A stretch of DNA of 64,000 bases from Massilia sp. Leaf139 (lineage in GTDB: Bacteria > Pseudomonadota > Gammaproteobacteria > Burkholderiales > Burkholderiaceae_D). The position numbers were made by a program, and so were the translations under genes. The DNA lies in the NCBI RefSeq assembly GCF_001424165.1, contig NZ_LMOJ01000028.1, positions 82,312-146,311 on the forward strand, in the 5' to 3' direction. This document shows, piece by piece, positions 36,201 to 43,398 of this stretch. The stretch's first letter is position 1. The number at the start of each line of letters is the position of its first letter. The notes under the pieces were generated by a model. It had not been told where the DNA came from, did no database searches, and worked only from the letters and a program-made list of their open reading frames with translations.

Positions 36201-36419
36201 CAGGGTCGCGCTGCGGATGGTGCTCGGCGCCGTGACCGTGCACGGACTGCCGCTGCCGTTGGAAGCCGTGCGCAGCGTGGCCTGGATGCCGGTGAAATTG
36301 ACCCTGCCGTCGATCGTTTTCCAGAGTGCGATCGGCGTGTCGGCGCGCGCGGGGGCGGCGCCGGCCAAGACGGCCAGCAGCGCCAGCAGGCGCAACAGGA
36401 TTTGGCGCAGGCGCATCAT
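33294..36419 (-). CDS. mshQ: Large MshQ-type protein with DUF11 and DUF6701 regions
   Basis: A 1041-residue exported protein with a signal peptide (MMRLRQILLRLLALLAVLAGAAPARA). Residues 28-330 form a beta-rich domain (YWAGSGTPDNTVTFQG, GGFSLLVVYR). Residues about 335-440 are a DUF11 repeat (YTVTVTNNGPVTETGRITVTNTLPPGMYY). The rest corresponds to the DUF6701 C-terminal region of MshQ. The last gene of the pilin block, it is probably a pilus-associated surface adhesin. The start overlaps the mshP stop (ATGA). Codon use matches its neighbours. Confidence 0.85.
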   Translation of the reverse strand: MMRLRQILLRLLALLAVLAGAAPARADTPIALWKTIDGRVNFTGIQATLRTASNGSGSPCTVTAPSTIRSATLTLPANSVVVSAQLYWAGSGTPDNTVTFQGNEITATRKFTSSSVGNGFDYFGGAADVTHLVKTGGTYNFSGLTVSNGAPWCGSQGVLGGFSLLVVYRLSTEPLRVLNIYEGFQYLQNSGLVVSANNFRWNRTLQSVEEKARVGHITWEGDPTLAQNGENLTFEGKALVDANNTAGNQFNSVSNVNNDKNSHGIDFDVYDTTVVISSADEPVVTTGYSTGQDLVLLNAEILLVPTMQVSDLAIKISRAGALKINTDVEYTVTVTNNGPVTETGRITVTNTLPPGMYYVSGNVAGWSCTASSTSGTCYYDGDLAPGATAPVLTVRARVTTLGDKTNTVVVKGTTADDNMANNTASDSGAATNADGSTGTAVAAVYQFTDAKCTAGYAIGTAASNCKAYGTAVTAGATGKIFITSTANGVVATPNSGADTKPSVQFMFECIDPASGTRQAKYAEQDLPVCAPPGTLAQWSNAVTVTFTKGTSSVELPFVYRDVGKVALNLKVGATTARTEVFVSKPARIAFRRISNGTHDNPGNITSGGNGFAAAGAPLTIEVGALMGGEGGYAPNFGKERLTPIIVLDKSVAVASLVSQGSLVEDAVKRKWANGILGTQASWSEVGAVNFTVRADDPGMTSNAANRYFGEPIGGDTAAVGRFYPAFFATDVTGPFNCPKNLPQVGATRNPAEVYTCPRDIDGAINGAVYSRQPFTVTLEAYNALNARVQNYTGDWFKTVTLSAAGADGGPALAVNLTPPAGATATTMDKTSNGTTTASYRLPVGYDDTKPRAVDLTPPTTVYVRAESPETTLAGSVTISSKRSGVVSDEGSILVLNGRMKLPNALGSDLLPTPLTMRPEYWAGPSAGWLVNTRYEDTRTVAGTDLVFEDKGCRLDFVLRTNNVDVCNTTLLGLAPGRTSIVTKAGAAALWLRAPGKKAGGGTRRGGFSVRYKGPDWLPGTTGRVSYGSHRSPVIYVREMYF

Positions 36420-36895
36420 ATCTGCACCTCGATCACGCGCCGCACGTAGTCGGGATTGTTCCAGCTCGCCGGGCAGGCGTCGTCCTTCGCCGGTGCGCAG
36501 GCGACGGCGCGGATCGTCCAGCGCTCGAGCGGCGGCGCGCCCTCCTCCACCGCCGGCCCTTCGGTGCGGGTGCAGCTGACGTGGAGGGTGAACTTGTCCA
36601 GCACGTCGCCTCCGAGCGCGACCTGGGTCGTGCTGCCGTCGGCGCAGCGTCCGCCCGCCGGGGCCGCCCGCAGGCGCTGGAACAGCCCCCATTCGATGCC
36701 GGCGCGCGCGGCCTGGTGCGCACGCACGCCCTGCTCGTCGAGCAGGATGGCCTGGCGCTGGTTGACGAACACGGTGACCAGCGCCACGCCCAGGCCGGCC
36801 AGGACGACCAGCAGGAAAATGGCGGTGACGATGCCGACGCCGCGGCTCCTGCGGCGGCGGCTGGCGATGGCGATGGAGTAAGAAGCACGTTTCAT
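36416..36895 (-). CDS. mshP: MSHA biogenesis protein MshP (PilX-like)
   Basis: A 159-residue protein with a basic leader (SRRRRSRGVGIVTAIFLLVVLAGLGVALVTVF) and an N-terminal helix as in PilX/GspK-like minor components. The pilin +5 Glu is not present, as usual for this type. Cys pairs occur in the C-terminal half. Its stop overlaps mshQ and its start overlaps mshO by 4 bp. Confidence 0.83.
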   Translation of the reverse strand: MKRASYSIAIASRRRRSRGVGIVTAIFLLVVLAGLGVALVTVFVNQRQAILLDEQGVRAHQAARAGIEWGLFQRLRAAPAGGRCADGSTTQVALGGDVLDKFTLHVSCTRTEGPAVEEGAPPLERWTIRAVACAPAKDDACPASWNNPDYVRRVIEVQI

Positions 36896-37797
36896 GGCGT
36901 ATTGTCGACGTGAACCTGGTGTACCAGACGCACCGCGCCGCCGCCGGTGTCGCCGCTCGTGTCGCCGGAAACGCGCGCATGCACGCCGAGCGAGAGCAGC
37001 ACCAGCGCGCTGCGGCGCAGCTCGGCGTCGGCGCTGCCGTAGCTGAACAGGCCCGCGCAGCTGGCCAGGCGGCGCGCCAGTACCGACGCTTGCGTCGTAC
37101 CGGTACGGGTGTCGCCGATGGCGGCGCGTATGTCGTAGCCGGCGTAGCGGGTCAGCACCAGCTGGCCTCCCTTGGTCTCGCACTGGAAGGTAACGGGCGT
37201 GCTGACCACGTGGAAGCGGCGTCCCGGCGAGGGCATGGCGTCGTCGCGCGCGAACGGGTTGCCGCCCGCCAGCTTGATCGTGCCACCTCCGAGCGCCACC
37301 GGTTCGGCGACGCGGGCGATGTTGCGCGCGCTGCCGGGCCTGGCGAAAGCGTAGGCATCGGCCGGTTCCATGCCGGGGCCCAGGTTGTAGACGACGATGT
37401 AGTCGCTCGTCTTGAGCGGCGCGCGCAGGCCGCCGACGACGGTGAAGCTGGTCACGGCAGGGTTGGCGAAGTCGAGCGGCGTGCCTTCGGTGGCGCCGTC
37501 CTCGGCCGCCAGGTAGCGCCCGCCCGTTTTCGTCAGCAGGAATTCGATGGCGTCGCCGTCCGCGCTCACGCGCACGCTGTTGGGCAGCGCCAGGCGGATT
37601 TCGCGCGCCATGCGGCGCAGCGCCAGGTCGGCTTCGTCGCTCGCTTCGGCGCGCGCGACCGTGTCGACATAGCCCTGGATCGGCGCGCGGATGAAGACCG
37701 CGACCACCGCGCCCAGGATGCCGATGATGACGATCGCGACGATCGCCTCGACCAGGGTGAAGCCGCGCTGCAGGCGGCGAAGACGGGACGCGTTCAT
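36892..37797 (-). CDS. mshO: Minor prepilin MshO
   Basis: A 301-residue pseudopilin with a leader cleaved at G12/F13 (RGFTLVEAIVAIVIIGILG), the +5 Glu (E17) and a hydrophobic helix. The size and C-terminal domain fit MshO/PilW. It probably belongs to the priming complex at the pilus tip. It overlaps both neighbours by 4 bp. Confidence 0.88.
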   Translation of the reverse strand: MNASRLRRLQRGFTLVEAIVAIVIIGILGAVVAVFIRAPIQGYVDTVARAEASDEADLALRRMAREIRLALPNSVRVSADGDAIEFLLTKTGGRYLAAEDGATEGTPLDFANPAVTSFTVVGGLRAPLKTSDYIVVYNLGPGMEPADAYAFARPGSARNIARVAEPVALGGGTIKLAGGNPFARDDAMPSPGRRFHVVSTPVTFQCETKGGQLVLTRYAGYDIRAAIGDTRTGTTQASVLARRLASCAGLFSYGSADAELRRSALVLLSLGVHARVSGDTSGDTGGGAVRLVHQVHVDNTP

Positions 37798-38390
37798 TGG
37801 CCGCCCTGTCGCGGCAGGTAGCGCGCACGGTAGCCGTCGAGGACGACGGGATCGTCGCCGGCGTAGCTGACCTCGATGCGGATGCGCAGCGCCTCGCTGT
37901 CGGCGCTCGTGCCGGCGTTGATCTCGCCCAGCTTGTCCGGGGTGATCGCAACCGTCGCGCTGTAGTCCGCCAGGTTCATCGAGCGCCCGAGCGCATCGAC
38001 CAGGCCGCTCGCGCCGCTGCCGAAAGGCGTGGCGGCCGTGCCGGAGGCAGTCACGTAATCGTTGACGTTGTCGAAGGGCCGCACGAAGACGGTACCGGCA
38101 GGCCCCTCGTTGCCCCAGGCTTCCTTGAGCGTGCAGGCCGCCGTATTCACGGCCTCGTCCGCATTGGCCGAGCGCGGGTCGCAATAGGTGAAATCGGCCT
38201 GGCGCACTTCTTCCAGCAGCGCCTCGGCGATCATCAGCGCCTGCTTGCGGCGCAGCGGGTCGGCGGAATTGGCGGTGGTGAAGCGCATGACCTGGATGAT
38301 GCCGGCCAGGGCGACCGAGATGATCACGATAAACATGATCAGTTCGACCAGGGTGACGCCCGTTTGGCGCGCACGCGGATTACTGGACAT
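37794..38390 (-). CDS. mshD: Minor prepilin MshD (PilV-like)
   Basis: A 198-residue prepilin: cleavage after G11 in TGVTLVELIMFIVIISVALAG, +5 Glu E16. Beyond the helix is a small globular domain with two Cys (YCDPRS, AACTLK). It overlaps the mshC end by 11 bp and mshO by 4 bp. Confidence 0.88.
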   Translation of the reverse strand: MSSNPRARQTGVTLVELIMFIVIISVALAGIIQVMRFTTANSADPLRRKQALMIAEALLEEVRQADFTYCDPRSANADEAVNTAACTLKEAWGNEGPAGTVFVRPFDNVNDYVTASGTAATPFGSGASGLVDALGRSMNLADYSATVAITPDKLGEINAGTSADSEALRIRIEVSYAGDDPVVLDGYRARYLPRQGGQ

Positions 38391-38949
38391 AACCCGACTC
38401 CGGATCGATCAGCACCACGGCCGTGACACCATCGCCCACGATGTCGAGCCGGCCGCCGAAGCCGCCGCTCATGCTTGCCCGGCCCAGGCCGTCGAAGGCG
38501 ACGCTGCCGGTCGCGGCGGCGTCCACGCCGGGCAGCGTCATGGTGACGCCATTCGGGCGGCCTTCGCACATCCAGCTGCTCGAGGCGCAGGCGTCGCGTG
38601 TCGCTTTCGATCCGCTGTTGGCGCCGCCGGGGGCGAGCACGCGCTTGTCGGCATCCGCGCAGGCGGTATCGTCGCTCAGGCAAATGGCGACGCGCTGGCG
38701 GGTCATGTGGACGAAGACGGGGGTGTTTTGTGCGATCGCGACCTTCTGCGCGTAGCGCAGCGTGGCCTTGACCTGTTCGGCCCAGGCGACGGTATCGAAG
38801 CTGCCACGGTCCATGAAGCGGCCGACGGCGATGGTGCCGAGGATGCCGACGAGGACGATGACGATGATGAGTTCCACCATGGTGAACCCATGGTGGAGAG
38901 TGCCGTGGCCGGGTATGCGACGCGGGGGTCGGAGGTGCGGGCCGGCCAC
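38380..38949 (-). CDS. mshC: Minor prepilin MshC
   Basis: A 189-residue prepilin with HHGFTMVELIIVIVLVGILG (cleavage G21/F22, +5 Glu E26) and a GspH-like C-terminal domain (ATLRYAQKVAIAQNTPVFVHM). The start is a GTG at 38949 with no clear ribosome site, so the leader length is uncertain. It follows mshA by 34 bp with no terminator. Confidence 0.85.
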   Translation of the reverse strand: MAGPHLRPPRRIPGHGTLHHGFTMVELIIVIVLVGILGTIAVGRFMDRGSFDTVAWAEQVKATLRYAQKVAIAQNTPVFVHMTRQRVAICLSDDTACADADKRVLAPGGANSGSKATRDACASSSWMCEGRPNGVTMTLPGVDAAATGSVAFDGLGRASMSGGFGGRLDIVGDGVTAVVLIDPESGYVQ

Positions 38950-38983
38950 GGGCTAAGAAACGCTTGGAGCGCTCGGAATGCGA

Positions 38984-39514
38984 TTACTCGCAGTCGGCCA
39001 CGGCGGCAACGCTGGTGCCGGTGGTGACGACTGGCGGCGGCAGGTCTTTGGTGCCGGCGCTGAACAGGACGAAGCACTTGGCGGCGGTCGCGGTGCCGAC
39101 GATGCTGTTCGGGACGACGGCGAACTTGCCGCTGCCGGCGGTCAGGGCCGGGGCAGTGGTGCCGTTGCCGGCGGTCAGGACGGTGTAGTCGCCGGTCGAC
39201 AGGCCAGCGGCGGTAGCGATGGTCTGGGCCGAAGCGTCGGTCACGGCTGGGTAGCCGGTCGTGGTGTCCATCGTAACTTCGGTGCCTTCGACCTTGATCT
39301 TGGCGCTTGGCGACACGAGGTACTTGCCGTGCACCATGGCCGAGGTCGCGGTCAGCGCGCCCTTGGCGGCGTTCAGGCTGGCCAGGCGGGCTTCGCCGCT
39401 CAGGCTGGCGAACTTCGGCAGCGCGGTCGCAGCCAGGATGCCAAGGATGACGATCACGACGATCAGTTCGATCAGGGTGAAACCGCCTTGCGACGCTTTG
39501 ATGCTTTTGTTCAT
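38984..39514 (-). CDS. mshA: Major prepilin MshA
   Basis: A 176-residue type IV pilin: short leader MNKSIKASQGG, cleavage before F12 (FTLIELIVVIVILGILAATALPKF), +5 Glu E16. The globular part carries two Cys (AKCFVLFSAG and the penultimate VADCE), the usual D-region disulfide. A GGAG site precedes the ATG, which overlaps the previous stop (ATGA). Only one such pilin occurs; a separate MshB was not found. Confidence 0.92.
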   Translation of the reverse strand: MNKSIKASQGGFTLIELIVVIVILGILAATALPKFASLSGEARLASLNAAKGALTATSAMVHGKYLVSPSAKIKVEGTEVTMDTTTGYPAVTDASAQTIATAAGLSTGDYTVLTAGNGTTAPALTAGSGKFAVVPNSIVGTATAAKCFVLFSAGTKDLPPPVVTTGTSVAAVADCE

Positions 39515-40086
39515 TGCTTTTTCTCCGAGAGAGGTGGACGCGGGCCAAATCCCGCTACTGTGTTAGTGGCGACCGCCTGGTCGCTGATCTGATCGATGAC
39601 CAGGCCTGTGCTGCCCTTCGTTTGTCCAACTGCTTTGACCGAACCGGACACGCGAACCAATTTTACCTTGAAGGTCATTACTTTTTGTGTCCCTGCGGAA
39701 AAAGATTTCTCAGCAGCAGGTAAATAAACGAGATGATGCGCGGCACGGTCGAAGTACCAATTCCCCCTCGGTAGCATGCTTTTGTTAGGAGAATAGTATT
39801 CACCGAGGTAGTTTTTGGGCGTTTCTTGCAACCATGTCATCGGATTCTGATGTGCAATTGCTATCAAACCGCCCTCGCCCGTTGTCGAAATGATCTTGGC
39901 AGACTGCACGGCGAGCGCGGTGCGCAGCGAACCGACCAGTTGTTTTGCGGCGACTTGCTCGCTTTGCCCCTGGTAGCTGATGAGGCATTGCAACAACACT
40001 CCGGCCAGCACGGCGCCGAAAGCGGCGCTCACGGCCACCTCGAGCCGCGTTGCCCCGCCCTGCCGGCCTGTGCCCGGGTGCCTCAT
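39511..40086 (-). CDS. mshF: MshF-like minor component with atypical prepilin leader
   Basis: A 191-residue protein in the mshF position between mshG and mshA. The leader reads RQGGATRLEVAVSAAFGAVLAG: Gly at -1 (G11) and Glu at +5 (E16) are kept, but the +1 Phe/Met is Ala and +3 is Arg, so the GFTLIE box is degraded. The rest is periplasmic and I see no known domain. Start and stop overlap mshG (TGATG) and mshA (ATGA). The mshF name rests on position. Confidence 0.65.
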   Translation of the reverse strand: MRHPGTGRQGGATRLEVAVSAAFGAVLAGVLLQCLISYQGQSEQVAAKQLVGSLRTALAVQSAKIISTTGEGGLIAIAHQNPMTWLQETPKNYLGEYYSPNKSMLPRGNWYFDRAAHHLVYLPAAEKSFSAGTQKVMTFKVKLVRVSGSVKAVGQTKGSTGLVIDQISDQAVATNTVAGFGPRPPLSEKKQ

Positions 40087-41330
40087 CACCGGTGCAGGGC
40101 CGCCCGGCCCAGATCCCAGATCGGCAGGAAGATACCGAGCGCCATCACCAGCACCATGATGCCGAGGAAGGTGATCAGGATCGGTTCGATCTGGCTCGAC
40201 AGGGTCTTCAGTTCGTAATCGACTTCGCGCTCGTACATCAGCGCGATCTCGTCCATCAGGTCGTCGAGCGAACCGGTTTCCTCGCCCACCGCGATCATCT
40301 GCAGCACGATGGGGGTGAAGACGTTGGCGGCCGTGGAGGTGCGCAGGATGCTCTCGCCGCGCTCGACGCCGTCGCGCATCTGCTCGATGCGCGCGGCGAG
40401 ATAGGCGTTGTCGGCGGTCTGGGCCACGACGGTCAGGGCCTGCACCACCGGTACGCCGCTGCGCATGGAGAGCGCGAAGCTGCGCGCGAAGCGGGCCATG
40501 GTCGCCTTGAGCAGGATCTTGCCGGCGATCGGGAAGCGCAGCTTGTGCCTGTCCCAGTTGTAGCGCCCGGCCGTCGTCCCGAGCCACGAACGGAAGCCGA
40601 TATACGCGGCCACCGTGGCGCCGGCCAGCAGCGGCCAGTACTCGACCGTGAAGCGCGAGGTCGCCATCAGGATGCGCGTCATCAAAGGCAGGGTGGCGTG
40701 GAAACTGTCGAAGACCTTGGCGAACTGCGGGATCACGAACATGTTCACGATCACCATCGCCACCGCCATCGCGATCATGACGAAGCTCGGGTAGCGCAGC
40801 GCGGTCTTGACGCGGTCGCGCATGTCGCGGTCGAATTCGAGGTGGTCGAACAGGCGCAGGAAGACTTCTTCCAGGCGCCCCGTCATCTCGCCCACGCGCA
40901 CCATCGACAGGTAGAAGTTGGAGAAGCATTCCGGGTGGCGGCGCATGGCGGCGGACAGTTCGCGGCCGGCGTCGAGCGACTCGCGCACGTCCTTGATCAC
41001 GCGGGCGAAGGCGGGACTGGTGCTCGATTCCTGCAGGCCGCCCAGGCCGCGCATGATGGGCACGCCGGATTTCAGCAACGTGTGCATCTGGCGCGAGAAC
41101 AGCTGCACGTCCATCGAGCTGACTTTCTTCTCGCGCAGGCGGCGCCAGGTTTCGGCCAGGCCGCCGCTGCCGCCGCTGCTGGTCACACCCCGCGAGGTGA
41201 CCACGATCTCGACCGGCGTGACGCCGGTGCCGAATAGCTGGTCGGCAATCGCCCCGCTGTCGGCGCCTTCCAGCACGCCCTGCATCAGTTCGCCGCGCGC
41301 GTTGCGGCCTTTGTACGCGAAAAAGGGCAT
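40086..41330 (-). CDS. mshG: MSHA platform protein MshG (GspF/PilC family)
   Basis: A 414-residue inner-membrane platform protein with two GspF domains (about residues 70-195 and 270-395): KVSSMDVQLFSRQMHTLLKSGVP and ATMARFARSFALSMRSGVPVVQAL. Three main membrane helices. It anchors the motor ATPase and pilin addition. It follows mshE by 35 bp, a spacer made of small repeats. Confidence 0.93.
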   Translation of the reverse strand: MPFFAYKGRNARGELMQGVLEGADSGAIADQLFGTGVTPVEIVVTSRGVTSSGGSGGLAETWRRLREKKVSSMDVQLFSRQMHTLLKSGVPIMRGLGGLQESSTSPAFARVIKDVRESLDAGRELSAAMRRHPECFSNFYLSMVRVGEMTGRLEEVFLRLFDHLEFDRDMRDRVKTALRYPSFVMIAMAVAMVIVNMFVIPQFAKVFDSFHATLPLMTRILMATSRFTVEYWPLLAGATVAAYIGFRSWLGTTAGRYNWDRHKLRFPIAGKILLKATMARFARSFALSMRSGVPVVQALTVVAQTADNAYLAARIEQMRDGVERGESILRTSTAANVFTPIVLQMIAVGEETGSLDDLMDEIALMYEREVDYELKTLSSQIEPILITFLGIMVLVMALGIFLPIWDLGRAALHR

Positions 41331-41333
41331 CGT

Positions 41334-41380
41334 TCAGTCGTCCGTCTGCTTAGTCATCGGTCTGCTCAGTCATCGGTTTG
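41334..41380 (-). repeat. Three 16-bp repeats each encoding QTDD-stop
   Basis: Units at 41366-41380, 41350-41364 and 41334-41348 (minus strand) read CAAACCGATGACTGA, CAGACCGATGACTAA and CAGACGGACGACTGA. Each translates as QTDD then stop. The period is 16 bp, so each lies in a different frame. The first is the real end of mshE; the other two form the mshE-mshG spacer. Confidence 0.8.
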
Positions 41381-43069
41381 ATTACTGATGCGCATGGCTT
41401 CGCCGATGGTCGTGCGTCCCTGCACAGCCAGCTGCACGCCGTGGCGGCGCAGGGTCTCGCCGCCCATCTCGGCCTGGGCCACCTTCAGGAAGTGGGCCGG
41501 ATCGGGGTGGTTGGCGGCGTCGGTCACGGAGCGCGTCATCTCCAGCAGCTCATAGACACCGGTACGGCCGCGGTAGCCGGTGCCGTTGCAATGCGAGCAG
41601 CCTTTCCCGTGGAAGAACTGGGCCTGCTCGACGAAGTTGCCGAGTTCGGCGCGCAACCAGGTCTGTTCCGGCGGCGTCGGCTGGTAAGTGGTGGAGCAGC
41701 TTTCGCAGATCACGCGCACCAGGCGCTGGGCCAGCACGGCCTGGAGCGAACCGCCCACCATGTAGCGCGGCACGCCCATGTCCATCAGGCGCAGCGGCGT
41801 GCTCGCCGCATCGTTGGTGTGCAGGGTCGAGAGCACCAGGTGGCCCGTCATGGCGGCGCGCAGGCCGATCTGCGCCGTTTCCTGGTCGCGCATCTCGCCC
41901 ACCAGCACGATGTCCGGATCCTGGCGCAGCGCGGAGCGCAGCACGCGCGCGAACGACAATTCGATCTTCTCGTTCACCTGCACCTGGTTGATGCCCTGCA
42001 GGCGGTACTCGACCGGGTCTTCGACGGTGATCAGCTTCTTCTCGACCGAGTTCAGTTCGGCCAGCGCGCTGTAGAGGGTCGTGGTCTTGCCGCTACCCGT
42101 GGGGCCGGTCACCAGCACCAGGCCGTTCGGGCGCTGGACGATGGCGCGGAAGCGCTCCAGCATCTTTCGGGGCATGCCGATCGACTCCAGGCGCAGCGTG
42201 TTGCCGGCCTGGTTCAGGAGTCGCATGACGACCGATTCGCCGAACTGGGTCGGCATGGTCGAGATACGCACGTCGATGCGCTGGTTCTTCACCTTCATGG
42301 CGAAGCGGCCGTCCTGCGGCAGGCGCTTTTCCGAGATGTCGAGATCGGCCATCAGCTTCAGGCGCAACGCCAGCGGTGTGGCGATCTTGATGTCGGCCTC
42401 GGTCTGCAGGTGCAGCACGCCGTCGATGCGGAAGCGGATCTGCAGGCGCCCTTCCTGCGGCTCGATGTGGATGTCCGAGGCGCGTACCTGGGCGGCGTCG
42501 TCGAACACCGACTGCAGGAGCTTCACCACCGGCGCTTCTTCCAGGCCTGGATTGGCGGTCATGGCGCCGAAGTCGACGAAAGCATCGCCGATGTCGGCCT
42601 CGACCTCTTTCGCGAAGTCGGTGATGTCGCCGGTGCGGCGGTAGATGCGGTCGATCGTGTGCAGCACCTCGGTCTCGTTGACCACGGCCAGCTCGACGTT
42701 CTTCTTCAGCAGGCGCGCGATCTCGTCGTAGGCGAACAGGTCGGTCGGATCGGACACGCCGACCAGCAAGCCGCCCTGGCGCTCTTCCAGCACCAGCGCG
42801 CGGAAGCGGCGCGCGGCCGTTTCCGGCAACAGGCGCACCAGCGCATCGCTGATGTTGTAGAACTTGAGGTTGATGTAGGGGATGTTCAGCTGGCGCGCTA
42901 GGGCGCCGGAGATCTGCTCTTCGGTGACGAACCCGTTCTCGACAAACACGCGCCCGAGCTTGCGCCCCGTGCGCTTCTGGTCGCTCAACGCCTGGTTCAG
43001 CTGCTCCTCGGACAGCAGTTTTTGCTGCACCAGGATTTCACCGAGCCTGACTTTTTCTGGCCTTGCCAT
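41366..43069 (-). CDS. mshE: MSHA pilus extension ATPase MshE
   Basis: A 567-residue GspE-family ATPase. The N terminus has two MshEN c-di-GMP-binding motifs of RLGxxLxxxxxLxxxxLxxxLxxQ type (R8-Q31 and K37-Q60). The core has Walker A GPTGSGKTTTL, an Asp box, Walker B and the tetracysteine zinc site (CESCS...CSHCNG). It powers pilus polymerisation at MshG and in Vibrio cholerae needs c-di-GMP bound to this domain. It is the first gene of the msh locus here. Confidence 0.95.
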   Translation of the reverse strand: MARPEKVRLGEILVQQKLLSEEQLNQALSDQKRTGRKLGRVFVENGFVTEEQISGALARQLNIPYINLKFYNISDALVRLLPETAARRFRALVLEERQGGLLVGVSDPTDLFAYDEIARLLKKNVELAVVNETEVLHTIDRIYRRTGDITDFAKEVEADIGDAFVDFGAMTANPGLEEAPVVKLLQSVFDDAAQVRASDIHIEPQEGRLQIRFRIDGVLHLQTEADIKIATPLALRLKLMADLDISEKRLPQDGRFAMKVKNQRIDVRISTMPTQFGESVVMRLLNQAGNTLRLESIGMPRKMLERFRAIVQRPNGLVLVTGPTGSGKTTTLYSALAELNSVEKKLITVEDPVEYRLQGINQVQVNEKIELSFARVLRSALRQDPDIVLVGEMRDQETAQIGLRAAMTGHLVLSTLHTNDAASTPLRLMDMGVPRYMVGGSLQAVLAQRLVRVICESCSTTYQPTPPEQTWLRAELGNFVEQAQFFHGKGCSHCNGTGYRGRTGVYELLEMTRSVTDAANHPDPAHFLKVAQAEMGGETLRRHGVQLAVQGRTTIGEAMRISNQTDD

Positions 43070-43234
43070 ACCGCCCCTTGGAATGCTCTAAAAATGGGAA
43101 ATCATTTTAAGGCAGAACGGGGCAATATTGACCGTTGGAATTAGTTTTGTGGTGGAAAGGCAGCGCTCAGCAGTGGTGGGCGTGTAAGATAAATAAGATT
43201 AAAGCGTCGATTAACAGAACGTTTCTGTCATACA

Positions 43235-43369
43235 CGTAGGGTGGGCGACTCGTAAAACAGGCCCCCGGCCTGATTTACCCCACGCGGCGATAGTTGGCAG
43301 CGAGATCATCGAGCACGATTACGGAGCCGATAACGATCACCGCGTGGGTGGGGAACCCGCCCACCCTAC
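43235..43369. repeat. Inverted pair of GTAGGGTGGGC palindromes, one with inserted hairpin
   Basis: Copy 1 (43235-43287, plus) has its loop replaced by an extra hairpin GTAAAACAGGCC/GGCCTGATTTAC. Copy 2 (43342-43369, minus) is standard. The 43070-43398 gap holds the mshE leader (AT-rich to about 43230) and this pair; I see no gene. Confidence 0.75.
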
Positions 43370-43398
43370 ATCCCTCCGATCAATCCTAGAGGAGAAGC

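Noticed and set aside
33333..36449. A 1038-residue plus-strand open frame opposite mshQ
   Set aside because: Arg/Gly/Asp/Val-rich shadow of the GC-rich mshQ gene; no start context and no domain.
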